Positions 1 to 10,481 of a stretch of DNA of 64,000 bases are shown here, one piece after another. The position numbers and the translations under genes were made by a program. The notes beneath the pieces are model-generated. The model was given only the letters and a program-made list of their open reading frames with translations. It had not been told where the DNA came from and ran no database searches. The stretch's first letter is position 1. Each line of letters starts with the position of its first letter. The stretch is from Hyperoplus lanceolatus (taxonomy: Eukaryota; Chordata; Actinopteri; Uranoscopiformes; Ammodytidae), in the NCBI GenBank assembly GCA_026929865.2, contig CM049418.1:13187001-13251000 (forward strand). The letters are read 5' to 3'.

Positions 1-364
1 TAAAATAGTGTGAAAATGGTGGTTGTCAATCAAAATCTATATACAAATGTGTTGGAATGACTTAATTGGGTTGCACAGTGACGACAATGCCTTTGCTAGG
101 ATTGTAAAAATGATTATTTAATGATTATAAGTATACACCTAGTGTTATACCTGCAGGCAATGATATGTGACAGTATGCAATAAATGTGCCCGGTGCTTGT
201 ACAGTATATGAACTGCTATAATGCTATCTAGTATACACTCATTCCTCCAAGGCAGGGTTTCATAGGCCCAGTGGTAATATGTTATTGGCTGGTTAAAATT
301 CAATGCGTAGAGCATAAACTCAAAAGCACAGTTGGTCAGTGTGCAAGATAGTTGACTGCCAGGC
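1..364. other. No gene or repeat recognised
   Basis: AT-rich sequence. I see no long open frame with protein-like composition and no repeat related to the rest of the window. Confidence 0.6.
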
Positions 365-1451
365 TTAAAGGGATGGTTCAGTATTTTTAGAGTGTGGATG
401 TACGAGGTACTTACGGCATCCACACACATCCTACCTCTACTGCGCGTCTACCTCGCGTCTGCGTCTGACTTTTTGTCACTGACCGTGTAATCAACCTAGA
501 GCGAGCACACATCCAACCTCAGACGCACTGCTGTTGAGCGTCGGAGGCACGTCTGCAGCGACGCTCCCCTTTACCTCAGGAGGCTCGCCTATTTTTTTCT
601 CTCTCTGGTCTCTCTGCTTTAACTGATAGATAAATACTCTGCTGAGAGTCATATTGACTTCATACCGACAGCTTTTGCTGTAGTTTCACCATTTCCTGGT
701 GTGTCCCTTTCAAAATAAAACTTCCAACAAGCGAAAATGTGACCAAAAAAAAAAAAGGGCAATGGGGTGCACAGATTACTGTCCAGACTCAATAGTGGAC
801 TCAATATAATTCATATGCATCATAAATGACACGAAATAACTTAATTTTTAATGGGAATTATCTATGAAAACTCTATGTAGAAAGATAGGGCTTTTAGAAG
901 CAGCGCTGCAGCAGCAGCAGCTGCTGAGACGTTCCATGTGTGTCCGAGAAAAGTCCGAGAGACGCAGCAGTAAGGTAAGGCGACGCGCTCCAGAGGTAGA
1001 CGCAGGATGTGTGCAGAGGCCGTAAGGCGCAGTTGGTGTGTTGCCTTATGGAGAGGCCAATCAGTACAGTCACTGTAAGGAGTTTAGGGTACATGTCACT
1101 TTAATAGAAATCACCATTGCAGGGGGGGGGGGGCAGAATAAATACATTTTGTTTCCCACATATACAAAATGCTAACCTGAAACCTAAGTATCCGTTCAAT
1201 TGTACGTTGAATTGAGAATTTTTTTTCCACAGCTTTAGTTTGCCGCCAGACAGACATTTATTTTATTGTTCTTGTGTCTCTTGAATAATCTGCAGGAGCT
1301 CTGAATCGAGCTGCTGACTTCTGCTACAGCGACGTCTCCCCTTAACTCCTTATAGTGACTGTGATGATCGCCATCTCCATAAGGTAACACACAAACTATG
1401 CCTGAATACCCCATACAAGCCCACTCCAAAAATACTGAATTATCCCTTTAA
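365..1451. mobile_element. TTAA-flanked fold-back DNA element, non-autonomous
   Basis: The ends are inverted copies: the left begins TTAAAGGGATGGTTCAGTAT and the right, read in reverse, begins TTAAAGGGATAATTCAGTAT, followed on both sides by TTTTT(A/G)GAGTG. TTAA at 365-368 and 1448-1451 fits a piggyBac-type target duplication. The interior holds further inverted blocks: about 411-447 pairs with about 985-1029, and about 1030-1085 pairs with about 1335-1395. There is no transposase frame. The superfamily is inferred from TTAA only; the mosaic structure suggests assembly from more than one related element. Confidence 0.65.
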
Positions 1452-2191
1452 CAGCAAAACATCCTGTTCAACAAAAATAACAATCCATACTGATTTCCAA
1501 TGTAATAAAAGCTCTTATCTTTATTCATAAAAATGACAGTCGTAATGTTAGAAGGGCTAGCTTACCGGCAGGTGTAATTAACTCAGTGTACTGGTGTCAG
1601 CCAAAAATTATATTAATATTGCTTGTATTTGTATCAACATCAGCGAGTTGAATTTATGAAAACATTTTTGTTTGACTACCATTTTTTCCCCCATTTTTAA
1701 ATTCAAACTTAGCTCTACAACTTCAGAGCTATAATTATGCAAACAAAGAACTTCTAATGATCAATTCATCTTGGAGTTTTGCAAGATCACTAAAATACCG
1801 GCATAAACAACACACACCAATGTATAACACTGAATTCCCTGTAATGGATTTAATGACTGTAAATATTAAACTTTGGCTACTTTGAGGCGTACATGCTTTA
1901 TATACAAGCCCTTTAATTTATAAAGTTAGGATATGTCAGTGATTTTAGAAAAGTTTCTTTATCCTAATTGCAAGCTCAGAGGTTGTCAGAAATTCCATGT
2001 ACACGTTTGAGTCTCATAATTACTTGCTTGCTATGATATGACATGAACAAGGCAATGAGTTTGGCCTCCATGTGAATTTATTTTTGTTTTGACAATTTCC
2101 AGTTAGATTGTGTTAGTCCAGAACTATCAAGCCACACACGTTTAAAATAGATTATCTCGTAGTCTTATTCCACTACAGTAAATCATACACA
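1452..2191. other. No gene recognised
   Basis: AT-rich DNA with no coding-like frame and no match that I can see to other repeats in the window. Confidence 0.55.
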
Positions 2192-3647
2192 GTTATAAGC
2201 AAGCAGTGATGTGCGGTGAGGTCAGTGAGTGGGTAGGCACTGAGTTCTGAAAGCCAGATTTCTCTAAACCTATATATTGTTCAATCAAAAACAATAAACA
2301 ACAAATAGGCACGTACGGCCAATTTCAAATAAGTTCATCCCTCTCTCTCACGCACACACACACTCCGACTCACACACACACACACACACACCCCTTTACA
2401 CACACAGAGACTGGACGTGTATGAAATGTCACAACGGTGACTGCAGGTTTGCACGAAGCCTACTGAAGTTTGGTCTAAATGATTAAACAGCGCATCCATC
2501 GACTTAACGGACCCGTCCCTCACACCAAGGGCCGAAAAATCGTAGGGGAACGAGTCAAACCTTCGCTGATTCAAACTACTACTTCTATTCAGCTTCAGAA
2601 TAAAAGACATCACTCACCATTCTGTATGACTACAGCATAACTGATGGCAACTCCACTCCATAAACTTTATCTTAATAGAAAAAGTACCAGTAGCATATGT
2701 CCCATGGACCTGTCCAGCATCAGAATGTAACCATTTATCCACATTGCACAGCTTAGGTTTGTCCGTCAGTAACAATGAAAACACAACTGCTCAATTGAAT
2801 ATAAAATGCAGAATGGATTGCACTCGGTATCAATTCATCCAACCTTATTATTAAATAAACCCCAACAAAGTTAGTTTCTGACTCCCCAATCTGACTCCCT
2901 GGCTGTAGAAAGAAGCAAGACGACAGTAATCCAGTCTGACTGACAGCACAGCTAGCTAGCATCGTTCCGTTTATGTAGGCTACCTGTCCTTTTGAAATGC
3001 TCGAACATTGTTTGTCCCTGTTGCTGCTGTACACCGTCCAAGGCTGGCACAGGCCTTTCTCTTGCTATTCATTATGTTCCTTTTTAAATTATAATCCAAT
3101 TTTTGTTTAAATTCCTCCAGTCTGAAATATCTGCGGGCATAGACACTGCATCTGCAATGTTGACTTTAAAATCCGCGGGAGTACCAACGTGAATGAGCGT
3201 AGCCGGCGTAATGACGTTGGCCTAAGCTGCGTAAATGTCCAGTAAGATCTCGATTTTAATTGGTCCATGAATGATATGCAACGTAAAGGCTTCTAGCATA
3301 CCACATTTACGTCAAAATAAGCACAAATAATTATGCTTATTTGCGTACATGTTAAAGAATACAGATCGAAGTGCGCATGCGCGAACATATTTTTTTTGCT
3401 TGCCGTCCACAATGAATAGTAAGCAAAGGCACCGCTTATTTTGGCGTAACTTACTAACTGCCACCTTTCTCATCAAAACGTCTACACTTTTTAAAGGTAA
3501 TCGCAGATTACATGGAAAGATCGAATCAATTAACAGTAATAATACAAATAGAAATGTATTAAATAACACATTTATTTTATTTTATTTTTATGTTATTTTG
3601 TTTTGCACACGGCACCAGGGTAGGCACTGCATGTCACTGGTTATAAG
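2192..3647. mobile_element. Non-autonomous hAT-type element (about 1.4 kb)
   Basis: The octamer GTTATAAG occurs at 2192-2199 and again at 3640-3647, as an 8-bp target duplication. The left terminus reads CAGTGATGTGCGGTGAGG (from 2204) and the right end reads, in reverse, CAGTGACATGCAGTGCC, so the termini are short imperfect inverted repeats starting CAGTG, typical of hAT. Four extra bases (CAAG, 2200-2203) lie between the left duplication and the CAGTG end, perhaps a later insertion. A mixed (TC)/(CA) repeat sits near the left end. No transposase domain is visible inside. Confidence 0.65.
2341..2393. repeat. Compound (TC)n/(CA)n microsatellite
   Basis: Short CT run followed by imperfect CA repeats, located inside the hAT-type element. 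Confidence 0.8.
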
Positions 3648-3929
3648 GCATAACATACTCACTGAATTGTACAACATATAATGTACAGCAGGAGACTGAG
3701 GGAGAGTAACCTTTTCAACCCAAGTATTTACCGACTATTAATTAAATGTGGCCCTTCCAAACCCTTTTAGAACATTTGATTGGCAGCAGCCCAGGCCCAT
3801 TTCCTTTTCCACGACAGCTAGAAAACAAATAGTGCGGAGGGCTTTAGCCGTAATTGGCATCTGAATGGCCCCGACAGAGAGAGGGGGGGGGCATCATTTC
3901 CTGGACAAATTACGGAAGTCGCCTCTTTC

Positions 3930-4200
3930 CCATATGACAAGCACTTAAAGATATAGAGGTGCAATTTATGAATTGCTTGTTTGCTAAACTTGCGTAATTA
4001 GAATGTTATGTTAAACCTGCTTTATTTTAATTGGGATGCGGCCCCTGTTCAAAGAGCAATGTAATTATGTTTTTCCCCCTCCACCTCAACCTATTTAAGG
4101 TAGCGCCATAGATCATAGATTCCACAAAAAGTTTTTAAATTGCTTCAATTAACTTTCGCAAACTTATTTCCATCCTCATAACTGGTTTTAACTTACTCCA
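3930..4200. promoter_or_regulatory. Possible conserved non-coding element
   Basis: Non-repetitive, homeodomain-core-rich sequence (several TAATT/AATTA motifs) without coding potential. This is inference from base composition only; no alignment was possible. Confidence 0.2.
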
Positions 4201-5739
4201 CCCCCCTCTTTTTTTCATCATCCACTGTGTTGCCTCCGAGGTACAACTGCATTTTTAACTTTAATTATATTATCCTCGCAACCTTGGATGTGGTGTAGTT
4301 TTGGACCAAAGGAGATAAATGGCCCATCCATTTGACATGCTACATTATTTAATTCCAGTCAAATTATGTGCAGAACTTCTTTTGAAAATTGACACACTAA
4401 TGGCAACTAATGAGTGTCTGCCTGCGTTTTTGTTAAGTATTTTGCACATCTTGGAAAGCACAGTGTTCAAATTGTTGTGAAAAAAATACCTTTGGATCAC
4501 TTTCACAGGCATTCTTTTTGGCATGTATGCATTTTGGAGAGGTGAGTGCTTGCTAAGGGGCAAAATCCACATAAGAGGATGCTGTTGCTGTAGTAACAGA
4601 CTAAATAGCCTGATGATGGACCTCCAGTTTGCAGCAGTAGTTTCCCTTGTAGAAGTCCCAACTGTTGTTTGTCAGTTTAAATGGGGTTGTGTTGCTGTAA
4701 TGGTTTCACATGTGCAATCATGTCCGTTGTGGATCCATATCCTGTCAAAATAAAAGAGCACAGATTTGTATTTCTAAAGGGACTCACTTGTTGTATATCC
4801 ACAGCCATTATTCTGTCAGTGTTACTACTATACAGTAATGATTTATGATTTTGTTAGGTAGGTTGTTAGCAACATCTGAAGTCAAAGGCAGTCGATACAG
4901 TGACATGATTATGACAGATGTACTCTTATGTCTCTTCAGAACGTGCATGTGGGGTTGGCGAATGACAACAAACGTGACAGAGCATTCGATAGATGTTGTA
5001 GTTGACAATATAAATACAGGGCGACCATATATGGAGCACCGCTGACATAAATCAGCTAAATGGTCACATTGACTGTCAAGCATACAGTGTCTTTGCCTTT
5101 TTCTTTTTTTTTTTGTATATAGCAGTTTAAAAAAATATATAATCTTTATTTATTATATAAAAGAGCAAGATGCAAACTTAGTGCTGACTTAGGTACAATT
5201 TACTTTGTTTGCTCTTTATTAATCACATATTGATTACCACAATTCTTTTTAAATCTAATACTTATTTTAATTGGATTTTTGATTCTATTTTTAGACCTCC
5301 TTCAAGCCATCCAAAGTGGGCCACAATTATGTCTTCTTAAAATCAAATTCACAAACCCTTGCAGGCATGTGCTTACATTTAAATAAGTATAACCTTACCA
5401 TGCAGTGAGGATGATGCTAATGCTATGATTTAAGTTACGATCATAGACACACAGAATAGAAACATCAAACATGGATTCCTGGACACAGATCCAATATGAA
5501 TTGCAAGTATATTCAGATATTTCACATAGTTTCCCGCTCTGCTTGTATGTATGCAGATGTCACCTTGGAGTTACACATTCACACATTGTTATTATGCAAA
5601 CCGAAAAAATACCCCAGGCCTCCCAGAAAACAATTTCATTTATTGTTTCCTGCTCTTAATTTAACAAAGTTGAAGCAACAAAATTGATAACTGTATTTTC
5701 TAAATCATATTTTTTTTCCCCCCTATGAATATTCCCCTC

Positions 5740-5960
5740 CTGCTGTGTGTTAATCTGAGAGTGCAGTTTGCAATGTTATACTGTACGTCCTACCACCATA
5801 TGTGTTATTTTTTTTCTCTCTCATTAAATCTGGGTTGGGAGTTAGAGGCCCGCAATATCTCATGTTTTATTTATGACCAAAGATGTGTCGGCTTTGCTCG
5901 TCTTCAGCTCGGCGCTTTTTGATCTTCTTTCATTAGAGGTTGTTCAATATTTATCAGTGC
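5740..5960. promoter_or_regulatory. Possible conserved non-coding element
   Basis: Non-repetitive mixed-composition block with pyrimidine tracts and an ATTTATGACC-like segment (HOX/CDX-type core TTTATGA). Conservation is unknown, so this is a candidate only. Confidence 0.2.
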
Positions 5961-7364
5961 AGTTTCCCCATTATTCTGCCCCATGGTTAGGTTCAACTTT
6001 TTTTAACCAATCCAGCAGCTATCATGACTTTCTTACAGCACACATTTGTTAAGGAAATGATACAGTTATCCCTCCTTAAATATAGTAACTTTTGGAAAAA
6101 GGTTTTCAAAGATGTTGGATGCATTTGACCAGATGTCAGCAGTATTCATTTCAGTATTTCAGTATCATTTTCCAGTGGAGTCCACATCTTAAACTGCACT
6201 TGAAGGACACATTCTAAACCATGAGTAGAATATCAATTACCAGACCCAATTTGGCCATATCTCTGAATTCCACCCTCCAAAAGTTAAATCAGATTATTTT
6301 AACTACTTTCCAACATAGCTGTGAGTCATACAGTGCACATGTAAAACTTCTCAAATAATTGAACTTCTCGCCTCCCTACGTCTCCCTAAGGTGGGTAGAT
6401 GTCCTAAAAATAGAATTATATCCTTTAAATTCCTGAATCTCCTATTTAAATTTGGTCTTTTGATTATCCTATTTGGAGATATGTATCACTGCCATATAAC
6501 TTGATTGAACAGGTTAGAAAATTAGGTGATAATGTGAAATAGCCACGGGTCAATAATGCAGCTTTGCTTTGCCTGCTCCCAACATCACTAACTCACAATC
6601 AACGCCCCTGGTTGTTTTGATGGAGTCTACACATCTCCTTTTGTTTCGGGTGATAATGTAAGGTCACTTCTTGATTGTTACGAGCTGTAGCTAAGTCAGA
6701 CTTCCATGTTAGCAATCAGACCCAGCATGACAGTGGGGGTGGTTAGGGTCAAGCCATTCAGTGTGTTTCCCCGTTGGGCCAAATGTTAAGACCTCAACCC
6801 TGTGTATGTGATTGGAAATGGAGTGCATTGTTCTCTGCTATTATGTGAAGTGACATTTTGTGATCATTGCAGAAGGCCAAACAAGAGCTTCTACAGTGAC
6901 ACAATTGGAACTGTAATGCAAGTACATATTGTCACACAATTTCTATGAATAATGGACTTTTTTTAATGTTTTATTTCAACCATTATGTGTGCAATAATAG
7001 GTTTTGATCTATTGACCAAAAAAGGTCAAAGTGACACAAAAGACAATTTATTTCAACTTCTTTTTTTTGTATAGCTTTATTAGTATCATCGTGAATAACA
7101 GAGCATTCATGTTGGCTTCTGCAATGTATGACATGTGTACATGAATTAGTGTGTGTGGTACAGTTATGATCTGATTGGAGTGGACGTGTCTTAAAGGACA
7201 GAGCACAATACATATGCATGAACACATAACACATACTATTGCCTTATTATGACTGATGAGCTATAGTCAAGTGAAGTTAAATGTCATAGGTGGGACTCAG
7301 AATCAAACGTGTTACCCTCTCAAGAGCTCAGGCTATGTGAGAACTTAGAAAAATATATATGGAT

Positions 7365-8067
7365 TATATTTCATTTCATTTCATTTAACTTTTATTTATC
7401 CTCGAGAGACCAATTGAGGGGTGACCCTCATTTCCAATGACGTTGAGTCAAAACAAATTCAAAACAACAATACAAACAAAACATTCAATGCAAATACATC
7501 AAATACACAACAAGTGAAGAGAAGAGAAAACAAAACGATTGAAACATTTACAGAGTGGGGAAGAGTGGCAGCAACCAAAAGGCATAAAGTACAATATAGC
7601 CTAATTAAAACAGTTACAGGTAGAGTTTGGCAGATCCAAGATAGTCTGTTTAAATTGGCCAAAGGATATGAATGTATTTAGTTTAATTTTTAGCTGTAAG
7701 CTGTTCCAGGAGTCAGGTGCACTGAAGCTAAAAGCTGTCTTTCCCAGCTCAGACCGGGCTTGTGGGACATAAAGCATAAGTATGTCAGTGGAGCGGGTCT
7801 GATAAAGCCCATCTGAAACAAGCAGCATTTCTGTTAAATAACGAGGAAGCTTCCCGGTCAAGGCTTTGTAAATAAAAATATGCCAATGTGCGTCACGTCT
7901 CTCTTTAAGGGAGGACCACCCAACCTTTTCATATAAGAGACAATGGTGTGTGTCATAAGCATCTCCTGTGATGAACCTTAAAGCAGAGTGAAAAACTGAG
8001 TCTAGGAGTTTAAGACATGAATGTGATGCATGCCGGTAGACCACATCACCGTAATCAAGGACAGAGT
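7365..8067 (-). mobile_element. 5'-truncated LINE retrotransposon (3' end of ORF2 plus 3' tail)
   Basis: Read on the minus strand, an open frame runs from about 8065 to the stop at 7601 (about 155 codons). It is followed by a 3' UTR and a short pentamer tail of (AATGA)n type at 7366-7388. The protein has the features of a LINE ORF2 C-terminus: a hydrophobic CLKLLDSVFHSALRFITG block, an IYKALTGKLPRYL block and a late SWNSL motif that corresponds to the common LWNSLP signature. An in-frame TAG lies just upstream at about 8068. Endonuclease and catalytic reverse-transcriptase motifs are missing, as expected from incomplete reverse transcription. The clade could be L2, Rex or Nimb-like; I cannot decide. 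Confidence 0.75.
7601..8065 (-). pseudogene. LINE ORF2 C-terminal fragment
   Basis: The surviving frame starts upstream of a GTG-coded valine (SVLDYGDVVYRHASHSC...) and ends at TAG near 7601. It represents only the region after the reverse-transcriptase palm. There is no initiator methionine of its own, so it is a dead remnant rather than a gene. The frame is uninterrupted over about 155 codons, which suggests a fairly young insertion. Confidence 0.7.
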
Positions 8068-8124
8068 TTTGCTATGTAACCTCTTGCTTACTCCATTCAA
8101 TAGTTCAGTATTTTTTCTTACACT

Positions 8125-8511
8125 ATGCCCTATAAATGTGCAGCTGTTGCTCTGCAGCTATATAAGTCACGACCAAGGTCGGGCCAAACTCCATTGAAAA
8201 TACTGTCAATATCTTATCTACTGGTTCCTCTCAACTGCCTACCAGTGCACCTCAAGAAAACAGGAGCTGTCGGGATCGCTGCAATTTTGGGCACTATATC
8301 ATTGAACTGTGGATGTACAACATTAATTTATTTTGACAGTGAGACAGTCCCTGGGATTTGTATTTATGGCGGTGAGAAACCAAACTGTAGCACGGGGAAA
8401 CATGCGAGATTTGAAATGAGCGTTATACAACACCTGTCATCAAACAATGCACTAACAGCTGCACAGTTTTATACCATTTTACAATTAGCTTCTCATAAGG
8501 AAGTTGAATAG
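8125..8511 (+). CDS. Unrecognised 128-residue open frame
   Basis: ATG-to-TAG frame with plausible amino-acid composition and seven cysteines (for example NCGCTT near residues 61-66 and a later KPNCSTG). I cannot match it to a family. The preceding base is the end of the LINE remnant region, and two further coding-looking segments follow on the same strand (8568-8663, 8690-8896). It may be part of an old mobile element or a chance frame. I see no signal peptide and no clear membrane segment beyond a weak hydrophobic run near residues 48-62. Confidence 0.25.
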   Translation: MPYKCAAVALQLYKSRPRSGQTPLKILSISYLLVPLNCLPVHLKKTGAVGIAAILGTISLNCGCTTLIYFDSETVPGICIYGGEKPNCSTGKHARFEMSVIQHLSSNNALTAAQFYTILQLASHKEVE

Positions 8512-8567
8512 AACATCCCAATTTAGTGTAATTTTTACCCACTGCACGTGCCCAAGCAAATGACTAA

Positions 8568-8663
8568 ATGATCTGGAAACCTTTCACTCACAGACAAGAG
8601 ATGCTGCAGCGTTCGTTGCTTGCAGTCGACTGTACGCAGGGGAAACTTTCACGCTTACGTAAT
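8568..8663 (+). pseudogene. Short coding-looking fragment, unknown
   Basis: A frame of about 30 codons lies between a TGA and a TAA and includes TRDAAAFVACSRLYAG. It could be an exon piece related to the open frame that follows at 8690. Function is unknown and chance cannot be excluded. Confidence 0.2.
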
Positions 8664-8689
8664 CTCAAATTGTTCCCCTTTTTCTCAGA

Positions 8690-8896
8690 GAGAAAATTGG
8701 CCCTCCAGAGGCTTCTGTCAGATTATTAAGGCTTATAAAGGAAGGACTTGACACGGAGCAGTATCGTAGGTGGTTACAACAAAAGAACCGTGAGGTGTTC
8801 TGTAATGTATCTTGTATTAGTTCCAACTCATATAGAAATGTATTGCCAGCCGACTTTAAAACATTACAAGAGTTGCCCAAAGCACTTGAAATGTGA
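8690..8896 (+). pseudogene. Exon-like open frame of unknown family
   Basis: A good splice acceptor (pyrimidine tract then TTTCTCAG, AG at 8687-8688) is followed by an uninterrupted frame of about 68 codons ending at TGA 8894-8896. The composition is convincingly protein-like: charged helical segments such as LLRLIKEGLDTEQYRRWLQQ, then VFCNVSCISSNSYRNVLP with two cysteines, then LQELPKALE. I do not recognise the family. It may be the last exon of a decayed transposon gene or of a host-gene copy. A minus-strand frame over the same bases is probably its shadow. Confidence 0.35.
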
Positions 8897-8993
8897 ATGT
8901 CTACTATGCAACGTTGGTCGGCCAGATAAGCACAAGATCAGTAAGCAAAATTGAAAAAGCATTCCTGATTTTAAAAAAAGTCTTTCCCAGATG

Positions 8994-9048
<55 letters not shown>
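8994..9048. repeat. (CT)n microsatellite
   Basis: About 55 bases of CT dinucleotides with a single interruption. Confidence 0.95.
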
Positions 9049-9053
<5 letters not shown>

Positions 9054-10030
9054 TAGGAAATGGTAGCATTACAACGGCCGGCTAGACAGAAGGAATAGAT
9101 CCAACTCTGTAAGTCTCTGATGTCTTGAAAAGGCTTCTCTTAGATGTTCCCCCACACCGTAGCTCTTCTTTCCTTTGCAGTTAAACAGATTTGTTGATTA
9201 ACCCCCGAGACCCCCACGTTTTCTACCAGAAACTTTATTTTCTCATATTGCACATGTCTGCTACTTTATTTTATTTGTTGCGTGGAGATTTTCCACATCT
9301 GTTTTGTGTGTCTTTTGATTGTGTTCTGGTGAAATTGTTTGTAAATTGGCATGGGTTGAAATAGTTTTATCGTTTTATCCAAAATACAAAAATCCAACGA
9401 AAATCGAAAAAAATCGACTTTTGTGATTGCATTGGTTCAATCTGGAATCAAGTGCAGACATATCACTTTCCAGGATGATTTTTTCACATTTTACTTTACT
9501 TTTTTACTCAACTCACCTTGACCCAGGGTGATATTTCATAGCGTTTTGATTTATACTCCTTCTTTTTCAAGGAACAGCTTGTTATCAATTAGCAGCTCTC
9601 ATATGATACACACTATCATTTGAAACAGGATTCTATTGAGTAAAATCAGAACTGACAAGGCCCCTTCTCCATCTTCCTCAGCTCACACGCACGCACGCAC
9701 GTACACACATACAAACCTGTATTGTTTTCAATATTGTCCTCCTGTCTGCTCAGCAAGCCGAAGACAGGGTCAGTTGGGAATCTAATGAAGCGGGAATTTC
9801 ATATGAGAAATTAAGTGTTGATATAACCAAAATTTAATTTGAGCGTGAGAAGCCTATACAATAGCTGAATGTCTACAGATGATTACGCCATTTCCCCGGC
9901 AACCCAAGATGATGTGATTAGATTCGAGACACGTGGATACGTATGCGTACACTTTAATACTCACTCATAAGGCAACCTGGTATTGGACTTTATTGGATGC
10001 TTCCCATATTATATTGTCAATATATGTGAG
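9049..10030. other. No gene recognised
   Basis: AT-rich sequence with a short CGCACGCACGCACG-type run near 9690. Nothing else identifiable. Confidence 0.5.
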
Positions 10031-10410
10031 TGCAACCCGGTATCACGCCGAGGCGTGAGATCCAGACGCATGGACCGGCGGCTCTATTACACGCCTTGCC
10101 TGACCAGGGCGTGTGAGTTACACGCGCACCTCCCGCCGTCTAAATGAACGGAGGAATAGTCTAAATGAACGGAGGAATAGCAACAACAGGGGCCGACATG
10201 TTCTCCCAGGAATAGCACGACATGTTCTCCCAGCATTTCAATACTATCTAGCTGCAGCCCCCTGGGTGGTTAGGGTTAGGGCAAGGGGACAGGGAGAGGT
10301 TAGAATATAGATAAAACATTGACGGAAAACCGCGGCCGCCATCTTGACAACGGGAGGTGCGCGACCGCGGCGGCCATCTTGACCTCGGCGTGAGATCGGA
10401 TTGGTGAGTA
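10031..10410. repeat. CpG-rich repeat-like segment with inverted and direct repeats
   Basis: Sharp CpG-rich island in AT-rich DNA. It contains a palindromic CACGCCGAGGCGTG motif near the left end and a related CCTCGGCGTGAGATC near the right end. GCGCACCTCCCG (about 10121-10132) is answered by CGGGAGGTGCGC (about 10350-10361). Short direct duplications include TCTAAATGAACGGAGGAATA twice and CGACATGTTCTCCCAG twice. The structure suggests a small non-autonomous transposon, class unknown. Two YY1-like sites lie near its right side. Confidence 0.5.
10335..10346 (-). promoter_or_regulatory. YY1-like motif
   Basis: GCCGCCATCTTG, the reverse complement of CAAGATGGCGGC, matches the well-known YY1 core. 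A second, weaker copy (CGGCCATCTTG) is at 10371-10381. Function is untested. Confidence 0.35.
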
Positions 10411-10481
10411 AGTGATAGTGCATGTAGTTATCTGTATTAATATGCATTGAGGAATATGCCTGAAAATGTCTTGATCGTATA

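Larger units (their letters stand above)
3648..7364. other. Long gene-free stretch, mostly unique sequence
   Basis: I recognise no exon, RNA gene or transposon here. It is AT-rich, with many TAAT/ATTA cores. Two parts, about 3930-4200 and 5740-5960, have the balanced non-repetitive look of conserved enhancers; they are listed separately at low confidence. Confidence 0.5.

Noticed and set aside
3349..3681. 110-residue plus-strand frame
   Set aside because: Low-complexity AT-rich composition, overlaps the hAT right end and an opposing frame.
10270..10286. Telomere-like TTAGGGTTAGGG
   Set aside because: Only two units; far too short for an interstitial telomere block.
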